This document shows, piece after piece, positions 1 to 5,063 of a DNA stretch of 6,847 nt (position 1 is the stretch's first letter; every line of letters begins with the position of its first letter). Source of the stretch: a bacterium (GTDB lineage Bacteria; Actinomycetota; Acidimicrobiia; Spongiisociales; UBA11373). The stretch is from the NCBI GenBank assembly GCA_013202595.1, contig JABMPV010000350.1:1-6847 (forward strand). Reading direction: 5' to 3'. Both the position numbers and the translations under genes were made by a program. Below the pieces are notes generated by a model. The model made no database searches and was not told the origin of the DNA. It was given only the letters and a program-made list of their open reading frames with translations.

Positions 1-1
1 C

Positions 2-688
2 GTTATGACTGCTGGCAGCAGCCTGACTGCCCAGCAGCCAATGAATAACATCGTCCGGGTAGCAATTGAGTCGCTGGCCGCTGTTTTGGGCGGATGCCAG
101 GTTCTCAGCCCCTGCTCCATGGATGAAGCCTATTGCACGCCGACGGAACCGGCAGTTAAGTTAGCCCTCCGGACACAGCAGATAATTGCCAATGAGACTG
201 GAGTAGCCCGAACGGTAGACCCGCTGGCCGGGTCGTACTTCATCGAGAGCCTCACCGACCGGGTCGAGGATGCTGCAGTCCGTGTGCTGCGCGAGGTCGA
301 CGCCGCCGGCGGGGCCGTCGCGGCACTGGAGGCCGGTGTCGTGCAGCGAATGATCGAGGATGCCGCCTACCGGACGGCCAGAAGCCAGGACGCCGGCGAT
401 CTGATCGTGGTGGGTGTCAACCGGTTCACTGACGACGCCGAAGCCAACGTCCCGGTCACCAGCATCGATCCCGAGTTGGAGCGGGCCCAGACGGCGCGGG
501 TCCAGGGGGTTCGAGAACGCAGGGATGCGGGCTTCGTCCATGGTGCCCTCGCCGATGTCGAACGGGTTGCTCGCGACGGGGGCAATCTGCTGTACCCGAT
601 GAAGGCGGCGCTGGGCGGCGGAGCGACGCTTGGTGAGGTATCGGCGACCCTGGCAGGGGTCTTCGGCCGCTACCGTCCCGCTTCATGA
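2..688 (+). CDS. Methylmalonyl-CoA mutase family large (catalytic) subunit, 5'-truncated by the window edge
   Basis: This is the C-terminal 228 residues of an adenosylcobalamin-dependent acyl-CoA mutase, the enzyme group that interconverts branched and linear acyl-CoAs (methylmalonyl/succinyl, isobutyryl/butyryl and relatives). Family segments are clear: SLTAQQPMNNIVRVAIESLA, then RTQQIIANETGV, VDPLAGSYFIE, VVGVNRF and a closing FGRYRP. FGRYRP is where the TIM-barrel mutase domain normally ends. The stop follows at once, so there is no B12-binding domain. This is therefore the split type, and its cobalamin-binding partner must be encoded elsewhere. The usual GGTQSLHTNS stretch reads GGCQVLSPCS here, which is unusual. 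The residues that set substrate specificity lie upstream of the window, so the exact substrate cannot be read. By hand count, the first 73 codons have about 60% GC at third positions against about 79% in the remaining 155. The frame is open to the window edge. The stop overlaps the next start (ATGA), implying translational coupling. The family call is sure; the substrate is not. Confidence 0.93.
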   Translation, partial: VMTAGSSLTAQQPMNNIVRVAIESLAAVLGGCQVLSPCSMDEAYCTPTEPAVKLALRTQQIIANETGVARTVDPLAGSYFIESLTDRVEDAAVRVLREVDAAGGAVAALEAGVVQRMIEDAAYRTARSQDAGDLIVVGVNRFTDDAEANVPVTSIDPELERAQTARVQGVRERRDAGFVHGALADVERVARDGGNLLYPMKAALGGGATLGEVSATLAGVFGRYRPAS

Positions 689-2052
689 CATCCAGAGACG
701 ACGGCATCAGATTCCTCGTGGTCGGCGGCGGTCCCGCCGGCACGGCAGCGGCCACCATCGCTGCATCCCTGGGGGCGAATGTCACGCTCGTGGAGGCCTC
801 GGTGCTGGGTGGAGCGGCCCACCTGTGGGACTGCATCCCTTCGAAGTCGATGGTCGCCTCATCGATGCGACTCGCCAATGTGCGCGCCAGTGGGCACCTC
901 GGGTTCGCAGACCCCGGGGAGTTCGAGGTCAACATGGCTCGCCTGACGGAACGGCGCCAGGCGATCACCGACAGGCTGGTGGCGGGTCTCACAGGCATGC
1001 TGGAGTCCCAGGCGGTCGACCTGATCGCCGGGAGAGCGAGATTCACGGGTGCCCACACCGCCGACGTGGTCACCGAGACCGGCAGTAGGAGCATCGAGTT
1101 CGATGTCGCCCTGATCTCCACCGGATCGCGGCCGTGGGAGCCACCGTGGGCCGAGGTCGACGGCGAGCAAATCATCACCACCCGCCATGCCTATCACCTC
1201 GGTGCCGTGCCCGAGCACGTCGTGGTCGTCGGTTCGGGCGTCACCGGCGTGGAGTTCGTCCACATCTTCTCCTCGCTCGGGTCCCAGGTCACCCTGCTGG
1301 TGAGCCGCCATCAGGTGCTTCCCCATCGGGATCCCGAGGTGGCGGCGGTGCTCGAGGAGGACTTCCTCGAAAGGGGAGTCCGGCTCATGAAAGGCTCGCG
1401 AGCCGACGGCGCGCGCCGGGACGACGGCGAAGTGGTCGTCACCACAGAGGACGGGCGCAGCATCAGGGCGTCCCACGTCCTGCTGGCCGTGGGGTCCGTC
1501 CCCAACAGCGCCGACATGGGCCTCGACGAGATAGGCATCGTGACCGATCGGGGCCACGTACCCGTCGATGAGTATCAGCGGACCAACGTGCCCCACATCT
1601 ATGCAGCAGGCGATGTGACGGGCCAATTGCCGCTCTCCTCGGTCGCTTCGATGCAGGGGCGGAAGATCGCTCACCATCTGATGGGGCGGACCGTCACCCC
1701 GCTCGACCTCGGCAAGGCCGCCCAGGCCATCTTCACCGAACCGGAGATCGCATCTGTGGGCCTCGAAGAGGTCGATGCCGCCGCCGAGGGGCGCAAGGTC
1801 CGCCTCACGAAGGTCCCGTTCGCCGCCAATCCTCGCTCGCTCATCCAGGGCCAGCCAAGGGGATTCGTAAAAGTCATCAGCGACCCGGCCACCCACGTGG
1901 TGCTCGGTGGGACCATCGTCGGCCATCACGCTTCGGAGTTGATCGGGATCCTGGCGCTCGCCGTGAAGGCAGGGCTGCGCACCGATGTGCTCGCCGAGAC
2001 GCTCATGGTCCACCCGTCGCTGGCCGAGAGCCTGTCGGACGCCGCAGACTGA
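685..2052 (+). CDS. lpdA: LpdA-like NAD(P)H:quinone-type flavoprotein disulfide reductase family protein with a single active-site Cys
   Basis: A 455-residue two-dinucleotide-binding flavoprotein, probably cytosolic. It shows the FAD Rossmann motif GGGPAG (14-19), the NAD(P) motif GSGVTG (183-188), the second FAD motif YAAGD (306-310) and a C-terminal dimerisation domain. Lipoamide dehydrogenases have GGTCLNVGCIPSK with two redox cysteines; here the segment is GGAAHLWDCIPSK, so the first Cys is Ala45 and only Cys50 remains. Mycobacterium tuberculosis LpdA (Rv3303c), which I recall as GGAAVLDDCVPSK, is a quinone reductase rather than a lipoamide dehydrogenase. The same GGAA signature and strong similarity around the NAD(P) and YAAGD motifs support this assignment. 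Unlike that protein, the His-Glu pair of the family is kept (His443, Glu448 in HPSLAE). SRH (207-209) at the end of the second NAD(P) strand may favour NADPH, which is inference. The ATG overlaps the mutase stop by four bases and has no Shine-Dalgarno sequence of its own, so coupling sets this start. The physiological electron acceptor is unknown. Confidence 0.88.
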   Translation: MTSRDDGIRFLVVGGGPAGTAAATIAASLGANVTLVEASVLGGAAHLWDCIPSKSMVASSMRLANVRASGHLGFADPGEFEVNMARLTERRQAITDRLVAGLTGMLESQAVDLIAGRARFTGAHTADVVTETGSRSIEFDVALISTGSRPWEPPWAEVDGEQIITTRHAYHLGAVPEHVVVVGSGVTGVEFVHIFSSLGSQVTLLVSRHQVLPHRDPEVAAVLEEDFLERGVRLMKGSRADGARRDDGEVVVTTEDGRSIRASHVLLAVGSVPNSADMGLDEIGIVTDRGHVPVDEYQRTNVPHIYAAGDVTGQLPLSSVASMQGRKIAHHLMGRTVTPLDLGKAAQAIFTEPEIASVGLEEVDAAAEGRKVRLTKVPFAANPRSLIQGQPRGFVKVISDPATHVVLGGTIVGHHASELIGILALAVKAGLRTDVLAETLMVHPSLAESLSDAAD

Positions 2053-2077
2053 TCGAGTCGGCGGTTTCTCTGCGGTT

Positions 2078-2099
2078 CCCGATGTCTTCAGAGACCGGG
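2078..2099 (+). terminator. Weak hairpin after lpdA, possible terminator
   Basis: Twenty-six bases after the lpdA stop, CCCG-(AT)-GTCT, loop TCAG, AGAC-CGGG forms an 8-bp stem with a two-base bulge. No T-run follows, so intrinsic termination would be weak. It could mark the end of the mutase-lpdA transcript ahead of the transporter gene's own promoter, or simply be chance structure in GC-rich DNA. Confidence 0.25.
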
Positions 2100-2113
2100 G
2101 TGATCGGCGGCAT

Positions 2114-2138
2114 GGGACCTCCTGTGGTCCCGTAGGCT
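2114..2138 (+). promoter_or_regulatory. Candidate promoter of the EamA transporter gene: dyad plus TAGGCT -10 box
   Basis: TAGGCT (2133-2138) fits the TANNNT -10 consensus and lies 9 bases before the ATG at 2148. This predicts a leaderless or nearly leaderless mRNA, consistent with the lack of a Shine-Dalgarno sequence there. A similar TAGGAT box precedes the carboxylase alpha gene. Just upstream is a perfect dyad, GGGACC (2114-2119), loop TCCTGT, GGTCCC (2126-2131), in the spacer where a repressor could bind. I see no convincing -35 hexamer. The -10 box is moderately supported; the operator idea is speculative. Confidence 0.4.
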
Positions 2139-2147
2139 CCTGTTCGC

Positions 2148-2990
2148 ATGCCCGTCCTCTTCGCTGCGCTGTCGTCACTTCTGTTCGGATCGTCCGACTT
2201 CACGGGAGGATTCGCCACACGGCGTGCGGCTCCCGAGTCCGTGGTCTTCCTGTCCCATCTCGCGGGACTCGCTGCCGTGCTGGTCCTCGTGCTGACCATC
2301 GGCTCGGGCGAAGCAATCGCAGCCGAGATGTGGTGGGGGGCTGCGGCAGGGATCGTCGGCGTCGGCGGATTGGTGGTCCTCTACCTTGCACTCGCCACCA
2401 CCCCCATCTCCGTGGCGGCTCCGGTCACGGCGGTAGTGGGCGCCATCGTCCCCGTTCTCGCCGGGGTGACGCTCCTGGGTGAGCGCCCGTCCGGAGTGGC
2501 CTGGCTGGGAATCGCGGTGGCCGTGCCGGCTGTGGCGCTCGCATCCGCAGGTCATGGGGCCAAGGGCGATCCGGCCGGTGTCCGCAGGGCGGTCATGTTC
2601 GGCGCGGTGGCCGGGGCGCTCTTCGGGATGTTCGGAGTGTTCATGGAGAACACCACTCACGTCTCGGGGATGTGGCCGCTCGTGGCCGCCAGGGCGGTCT
2701 CGATCCCCGCGGTCGCGGTGGCGGCCCTGGTTCGCGGCAGGCCTCTGCTTCCGGGAAGGGAAGTCACCGGTATCGCGCTGGTGGTCGGGGTCATGGACAT
2801 GTCGGCGAACGCCTTCTACATCGTGGCGCTGCGCGACGGCCTGCTCTCGCTGGTCTCGGTGATCTCGTCGATGTATCCGGTCGTCACAGTCGCTCTGGCC
2901 TGGATCGTGCTGCGGGAGCGCATCACGGCGCTGCAGGGAGCCGGGCTGACGCTGGCTGCACTGGGAATCGTCCTCATCGCCGTGGCCTGA
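2148..2990 (+). CDS. EamA/DMT-superfamily ten-helix membrane transporter
   Basis: A 280-residue inner-membrane protein, made almost wholly of hydrophobic segments. About ten helices can be placed near residues 1-14, 31-50, 62-82, 89-110, 114-134, 147-166, 176-195, 206-226, 232-254 and 262-280. The protein splits into two similar halves, the tandem EamA arrangement of the drug/metabolite transporter superfamily. Each half carries the hallmark acidic residue after its fourth helix: LLGERPSG (Glu112) and VLRERITA (Glu258), each followed by a final hydrophobic helix. Length is normal (about 280-300). Substrates in this family range from amino acids and nucleosides to drugs and cannot be predicted here. 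The ATG is chosen because MPVLFAALSSLLFG starts directly in helix 1 and a -10-like box sits just upstream. The gene follows lpdA in the same direction but probably has its own promoter. Its stop codon touches the 17-bp tandem array. Confidence 0.88.
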   Translation: MPVLFAALSSLLFGSSDFTGGFATRRAAPESVVFLSHLAGLAAVLVLVLTIGSGEAIAAEMWWGAAAGIVGVGGLVVLYLALATTPISVAAPVTAVVGAIVPVLAGVTLLGERPSGVAWLGIAVAVPAVALASAGHGAKGDPAGVRRAVMFGAVAGALFGMFGVFMENTTHVSGMWPLVAARAVSIPAVAVAALVRGRPLLPGREVTGIALVVGVMDMSANAFYIVALRDGLLSLVSVISSMYPVVTVALAWIVLRERITALQGAGLTLAALGIVLIAVA

Positions 2991-3075
2991 TCTCCGCGTG
3001 CGGACGATCTCCGCGTGCGGACGATTCCCGCGTGCGGACGATTCCCGCTGGCGGACGATTCCCGCTAGCGGACGA
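2991..3075. repeat. 17-bp tandem repeat x 5 filling a convergent intergenic gap
   Basis: Five head-to-tail 17-bp units lie at 2991-3007, 3008-3024, 3025-3041, 3042-3058 and 3059-3075. Units 1 and 2 are identical (TCTCCGCGTGCGGACGA). Unit 3 begins TTC, unit 4 changes the centre GT to TG, and unit 5 changes it to TA. Each unit has a palindromic core CCGC-NN-GCGG; in unit 5 it is the perfect palindrome CCGCTAGCGG. The array starts at the base after the transporter stop codon and ends inside the carboxylase alpha gene, so unit 5 holds that gene's TAG stop (3065-3067) and its last codons. It occupies the whole gap between two convergent genes. It may act as a bidirectional transcript end or RNA-stabilising hairpin series; no T-run is present. 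Confidence 0.93.
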
Positions 3076-4813
3076 TGGCGAGGACCTGACCGCCGACAAC
3101 CTTGTCGCCGGCCTGCACCCTGAGGTCGACAATGGCCCCGGAGACGGGTGCCTTGACCTCGTTCTCCATCTTCATCGCCTCGAGGATGAACATGGAGTCG
3201 CCAGCCTCGACCACTTCGCCCGCCTTGTGATGCACCTTGACGATGGTCCCCTGCATCGGAGCCGTCACGACGCCTTCGCCCTCTGTGGCGGATTCGCTCT
3301 TGGCCAGCTTGGGAGGGCGGCGCCTCGGCGGCATCCTCCGCCCTGCGGGTGCCGGTGCGACCACCTCGGGCGTCCAGAGCTTCACGGTGAAGCGCCGGCC
3401 GCCGACCTCGACGGTCATCGACTTCTCGGCGAGCTCCTCGTCCTCTGGCTCCTGGGGGGCGGCGGGGTGCGTGATCTTCGAGAGGTCCATGTCGTCTTCG
3501 ACCGACCTGGTGTGATGGGTGCCCGCCACGAAGTCGGGGTGCTCGAGGGCGAGCAGGTGGAATGGGATCGTCGTGGCGATTCCTGCGATGTGATACTCGG
3601 CCAGCGCTCGCTTCGATCGGGCGATCGCCTCGTTGCGGTCCCTGCCCCACACGACGAGCTTCGAGACCAGGTTGTCGTAGTACTGGCTGACGTCGTTGCC
3701 GTCTCGATATCCCGAGTCGACCCTGATGCCGAACCCGCCCGGCTCGCGATACTCCGAGATGTGGCCCGGTGACGGCAGGAACCCCGTTGCCGGGTCCTCC
3801 GCATTGATCCGGAACTCGATCGCGTGGCCGCGTTGTTCCACCGAAGAGAACGACAGCGGTTCGCCCATCGCCACGCGCAGCTGCTCCTGGACGAGGTCGA
3901 TCCCCGTCACCATCTCGGTGACGGTGTGCTCCACCTGCAGGCGCGTGTTCATCTCGAGGAAGAAGAAGTCGCCCTCGGTGTCCATCAGGAACTCGACGGT
4001 GCCGGCGTTGACGTATCCGGCTGCTGCGGCGACCGCCAGGGACGCCTTCCCGATAGCGGCCCGCTGCTTGTCCGAGACGATCGATGACGGCGACTCCTCG
4101 ACCAGCTTCTGATGGCGCCGCTGCAGCGAGCAATCACGTTCGCCGAGGAAGACCCCGGTGCCGTGGGTGTCGACGATGATCTGCGCCTCGATGTGCCGGG
4201 GGTGGACGAGATACTTCTCGAGGTACACCTCGGGGTTGGCGAAGTAGGCGTCGGCTTCGCGTCGGGCGGCTTCGAAGGCAGCATCGACGCCGGCCTCGGA
4301 TTCCACCACCCTCAACCCCTTGCCACCGCCGCCGTGGGCGGCCTTGATTGCAACGGGGTATCCGAACTCGGCACCGAGGCGTTTGACGTCTGCGGGGTCC
4401 GTGAGCGGCTCCAGCGTGCCCGGAACGCCCGGGACGCCTGCTGCGCCTGCAGCGAGGCGACTGGCGATCTTGTCGCCCATAGTGACAATGGCCTCGGCCG
4501 GCGGGCCGACCCAGATCAGACCCGCCTCGATGACGCGTCTGGCAAATTCTGCGTTCTCGGCGAGGAACCCGTAGCCGGGATGGATGGCCGAGGCGTTGGC
4601 CTCCTCGGCAACCCGCAGGATCGAGTCGATAGAGAGGTATGACTCAGACGCGGGCGCCGGGCCGATGTTCCACGCCTCGTCTGCGAGCTTGACGTGGACT
4701 GCATCGCGATCGAGTTCGCTGTACACGGCGATGGTGCGGATGCCCATTTCCTTGGCACCGCGGATGACCCGGACCGCGATTTCTCCGCGGTTGGCTACGA
4801 GGACCGATTCCAT
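3065..4813 (-). CDS. accA: Acyl-CoA carboxylase alpha subunit: biotin carboxylase fused to biotin carboxyl carrier domain
   Basis: A 582-residue cytosolic enzyme that carboxylates its own biotin with ATP and bicarbonate, then presents carboxybiotin to a carboxyltransferase beta subunit such as the one at the right edge. Order: biotin carboxylase N-domain (1-110, MESVLVANRGEIAVRVIRGA); ATP-grasp with the glycine-rich loop GGGGKG (161-166) and the HQK lysine (236); active-site EMNTRLQVEH (287-296); RINAED (335-340, catalytic-site Arg335); biotin carboxylase C-domain to about 450; a small beta segment at 466-480; an Ala/Pro/Arg-rich hinge (485-510); and a biotinyl domain (513-582) with EAMKME, biotin on Lys548. 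All key residues are intact and the length suits actinobacterial AccA/PccA proteins. The ATG at 4813 is preferred over the in-frame ATG at 4822 because the latter lies inside a TAGGAT -10 box. The gene is alone on its strand here; the beta gene lies upstream of it, past an opposite-strand helicase gene. Naming varies (accA, accC, pccA), and the acyl substrate is set by the partner. Confidence 0.95.
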   Translation of the reverse strand: MESVLVANRGEIAVRVIRGAKEMGIRTIAVYSELDRDAVHVKLADEAWNIGPAPASESYLSIDSILRVAEEANASAIHPGYGFLAENAEFARRVIEAGLIWVGPPAEAIVTMGDKIASRLAAGAAGVPGVPGTLEPLTDPADVKRLGAEFGYPVAIKAAHGGGGKGLRVVESEAGVDAAFEAARREADAYFANPEVYLEKYLVHPRHIEAQIIVDTHGTGVFLGERDCSLQRRHQKLVEESPSSIVSDKQRAAIGKASLAVAAAAGYVNAGTVEFLMDTEGDFFFLEMNTRLQVEHTVTEMVTGIDLVQEQLRVAMGEPLSFSSVEQRGHAIEFRINAEDPATGFLPSPGHISEYREPGGFGIRVDSGYRDGNDVSQYYDNLVSKLVVWGRDRNEAIARSKRALAEYHIAGIATTIPFHLLALEHPDFVAGTHHTRSVEDDMDLSKITHPAAPQEPEDEELAEKSMTVEVGGRRFTVKLWTPEVVAPAPAGRRMPPRRRPPKLAKSESATEGEGVVTAPMQGTIVKVHHKAGEVVEAGDSMFILEAMKMENEVKAPVSGAIVDLRVQAGDKVVGGQVLAIVR

Positions 4814-4820
4814 GGCGGAC

Positions 4821-4826
4821 ATCCTA
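4821..4826 (-). promoter_or_regulatory. -10 box of the carboxylase alpha gene, leaderless start
   Basis: On the minus strand TAGGAT is followed by seven bases (GTCCGCC) and then the ATG at 4813. That spacing puts the transcription start at or next to the initiation codon, as in actinobacterial leaderless genes. No Shine-Dalgarno sequence is seen before 4813, and no strong -35 hexamer is visible. The box decides the start codon: the alternative ATG at 4822 overlaps the -10 element itself. Confidence 0.5.
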
Positions 4827-4864
4827 GAGAGCGCCGCCCGAGACCGCCCTCTCTTCGTCCGATG

Positions 4865-4894
4865 TTGGGTTGGGGACCACGACCCTGTTATGGT
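4865..4894 (+). promoter_or_regulatory. Candidate promoter of the DEAD-box helicase gene
   Basis: TTGGGT (4865-4870), an 18-bp spacer and TATGGT (4889-4894) resemble a housekeeping sigma promoter. A TG two bases upstream of the -10 box (TGTTATGGT) makes it an extended -10. A start near 4901 would give a leader of about 160 bases before the ATG at 5064. Judged by eye only. Confidence 0.4.
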
Positions 4895-4900
4895 TCCCGC

Positions 4901-5063
4901 CGACGCCACACCGGGTGAGAGGCTGAGCGCGCACTTCGAGAGAGCGCTCCCTCCGGTGATGATCCGGCGTCGGACACATTCGCAGCGGCTTGATTCGCCT
5001 CGTCACGCCCCTCCCCGGGAACTCCCGGGTCAACCACAACCTCTCGAGGGGATGACACAAGCT
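4901..5063 (+). promoter_or_regulatory. Long GC-rich leader of the helicase gene with two hairpins
   Basis: Between the candidate promoter and the helicase start I see two inverted repeats. GAGCGC (4925-4930) can pair with GCGCTC (4944-4949). CCCGGG (5014-5019) can pair with CCCGGG (5024-5029) across the loop AACT. The helicase frame also stays open through this leader, with an in-frame ATG at 4890, so an N-terminal extension cannot be fully excluded. The extension is Arg/Pro-rich and resembles no helicase domain I know. No known riboswitch class is recognised. Confidence 0.3.
5046..5051 (+). promoter_or_regulatory. Ribosome binding site GAGGGG of the helicase gene
   Basis: GAGGGG lies 12 bases before the ATG at 5064 but directly abuts the in-frame ATG at 5052. 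A Shine-Dalgarno sequence touching the start codon would not work, so 5064 is the better start, although the 12-base spacing is slightly long. The two choices differ by four residues (MTQA). Confidence 0.5.

Noticed and set aside
859..2178. A 439-codon minus-strand open frame opposite lpdA
   Set aside because: The plus-strand frame has complete flavoprotein motifs. The minus frame shows no family motif and mirrors the GC-rich third-position bias.
2991..3064. Insertion-sequence end or attachment site
   Set aside because: There is no transposase or integrase gene, no target duplication and no tRNA gene in the window; the array is explained as a simple tandem repeat.
2991..3075. Possible CRISPR array
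   Set aside because: The 17-bp units are head-to-tail without spacers, and there are no cas genes nearby. The 22-bp units at 6315-6380 are likewise spacerless.
2175..4133. A 652-codon open frame on the minus strand
   Set aside because: It runs antisense to the transporter and out of frame through the carboxylase alpha gene. It has low-complexity Arg/Gly/His composition and no recognisable domain; such shadows are expected in GC-rich coding DNA.
4811..4909. Alpha-subunit start at 4909 (extra 32 residues) or 4822
   Set aside because: The family N-terminus is MESVLVANRGEIAVR. The upstream residues have no family match, and the TAGGAT box points to 4813.
4584..5063. Helicase start far upstream (4584 or 4890), giving a longer protein
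   Set aside because: From 4584 the frame would run antisense through the alpha-subunit N-terminus, and the segment resembles no helicase extension. 5064 has a Shine-Dalgarno sequence and begins at the Q motif. 4890 remains only a minor possibility.
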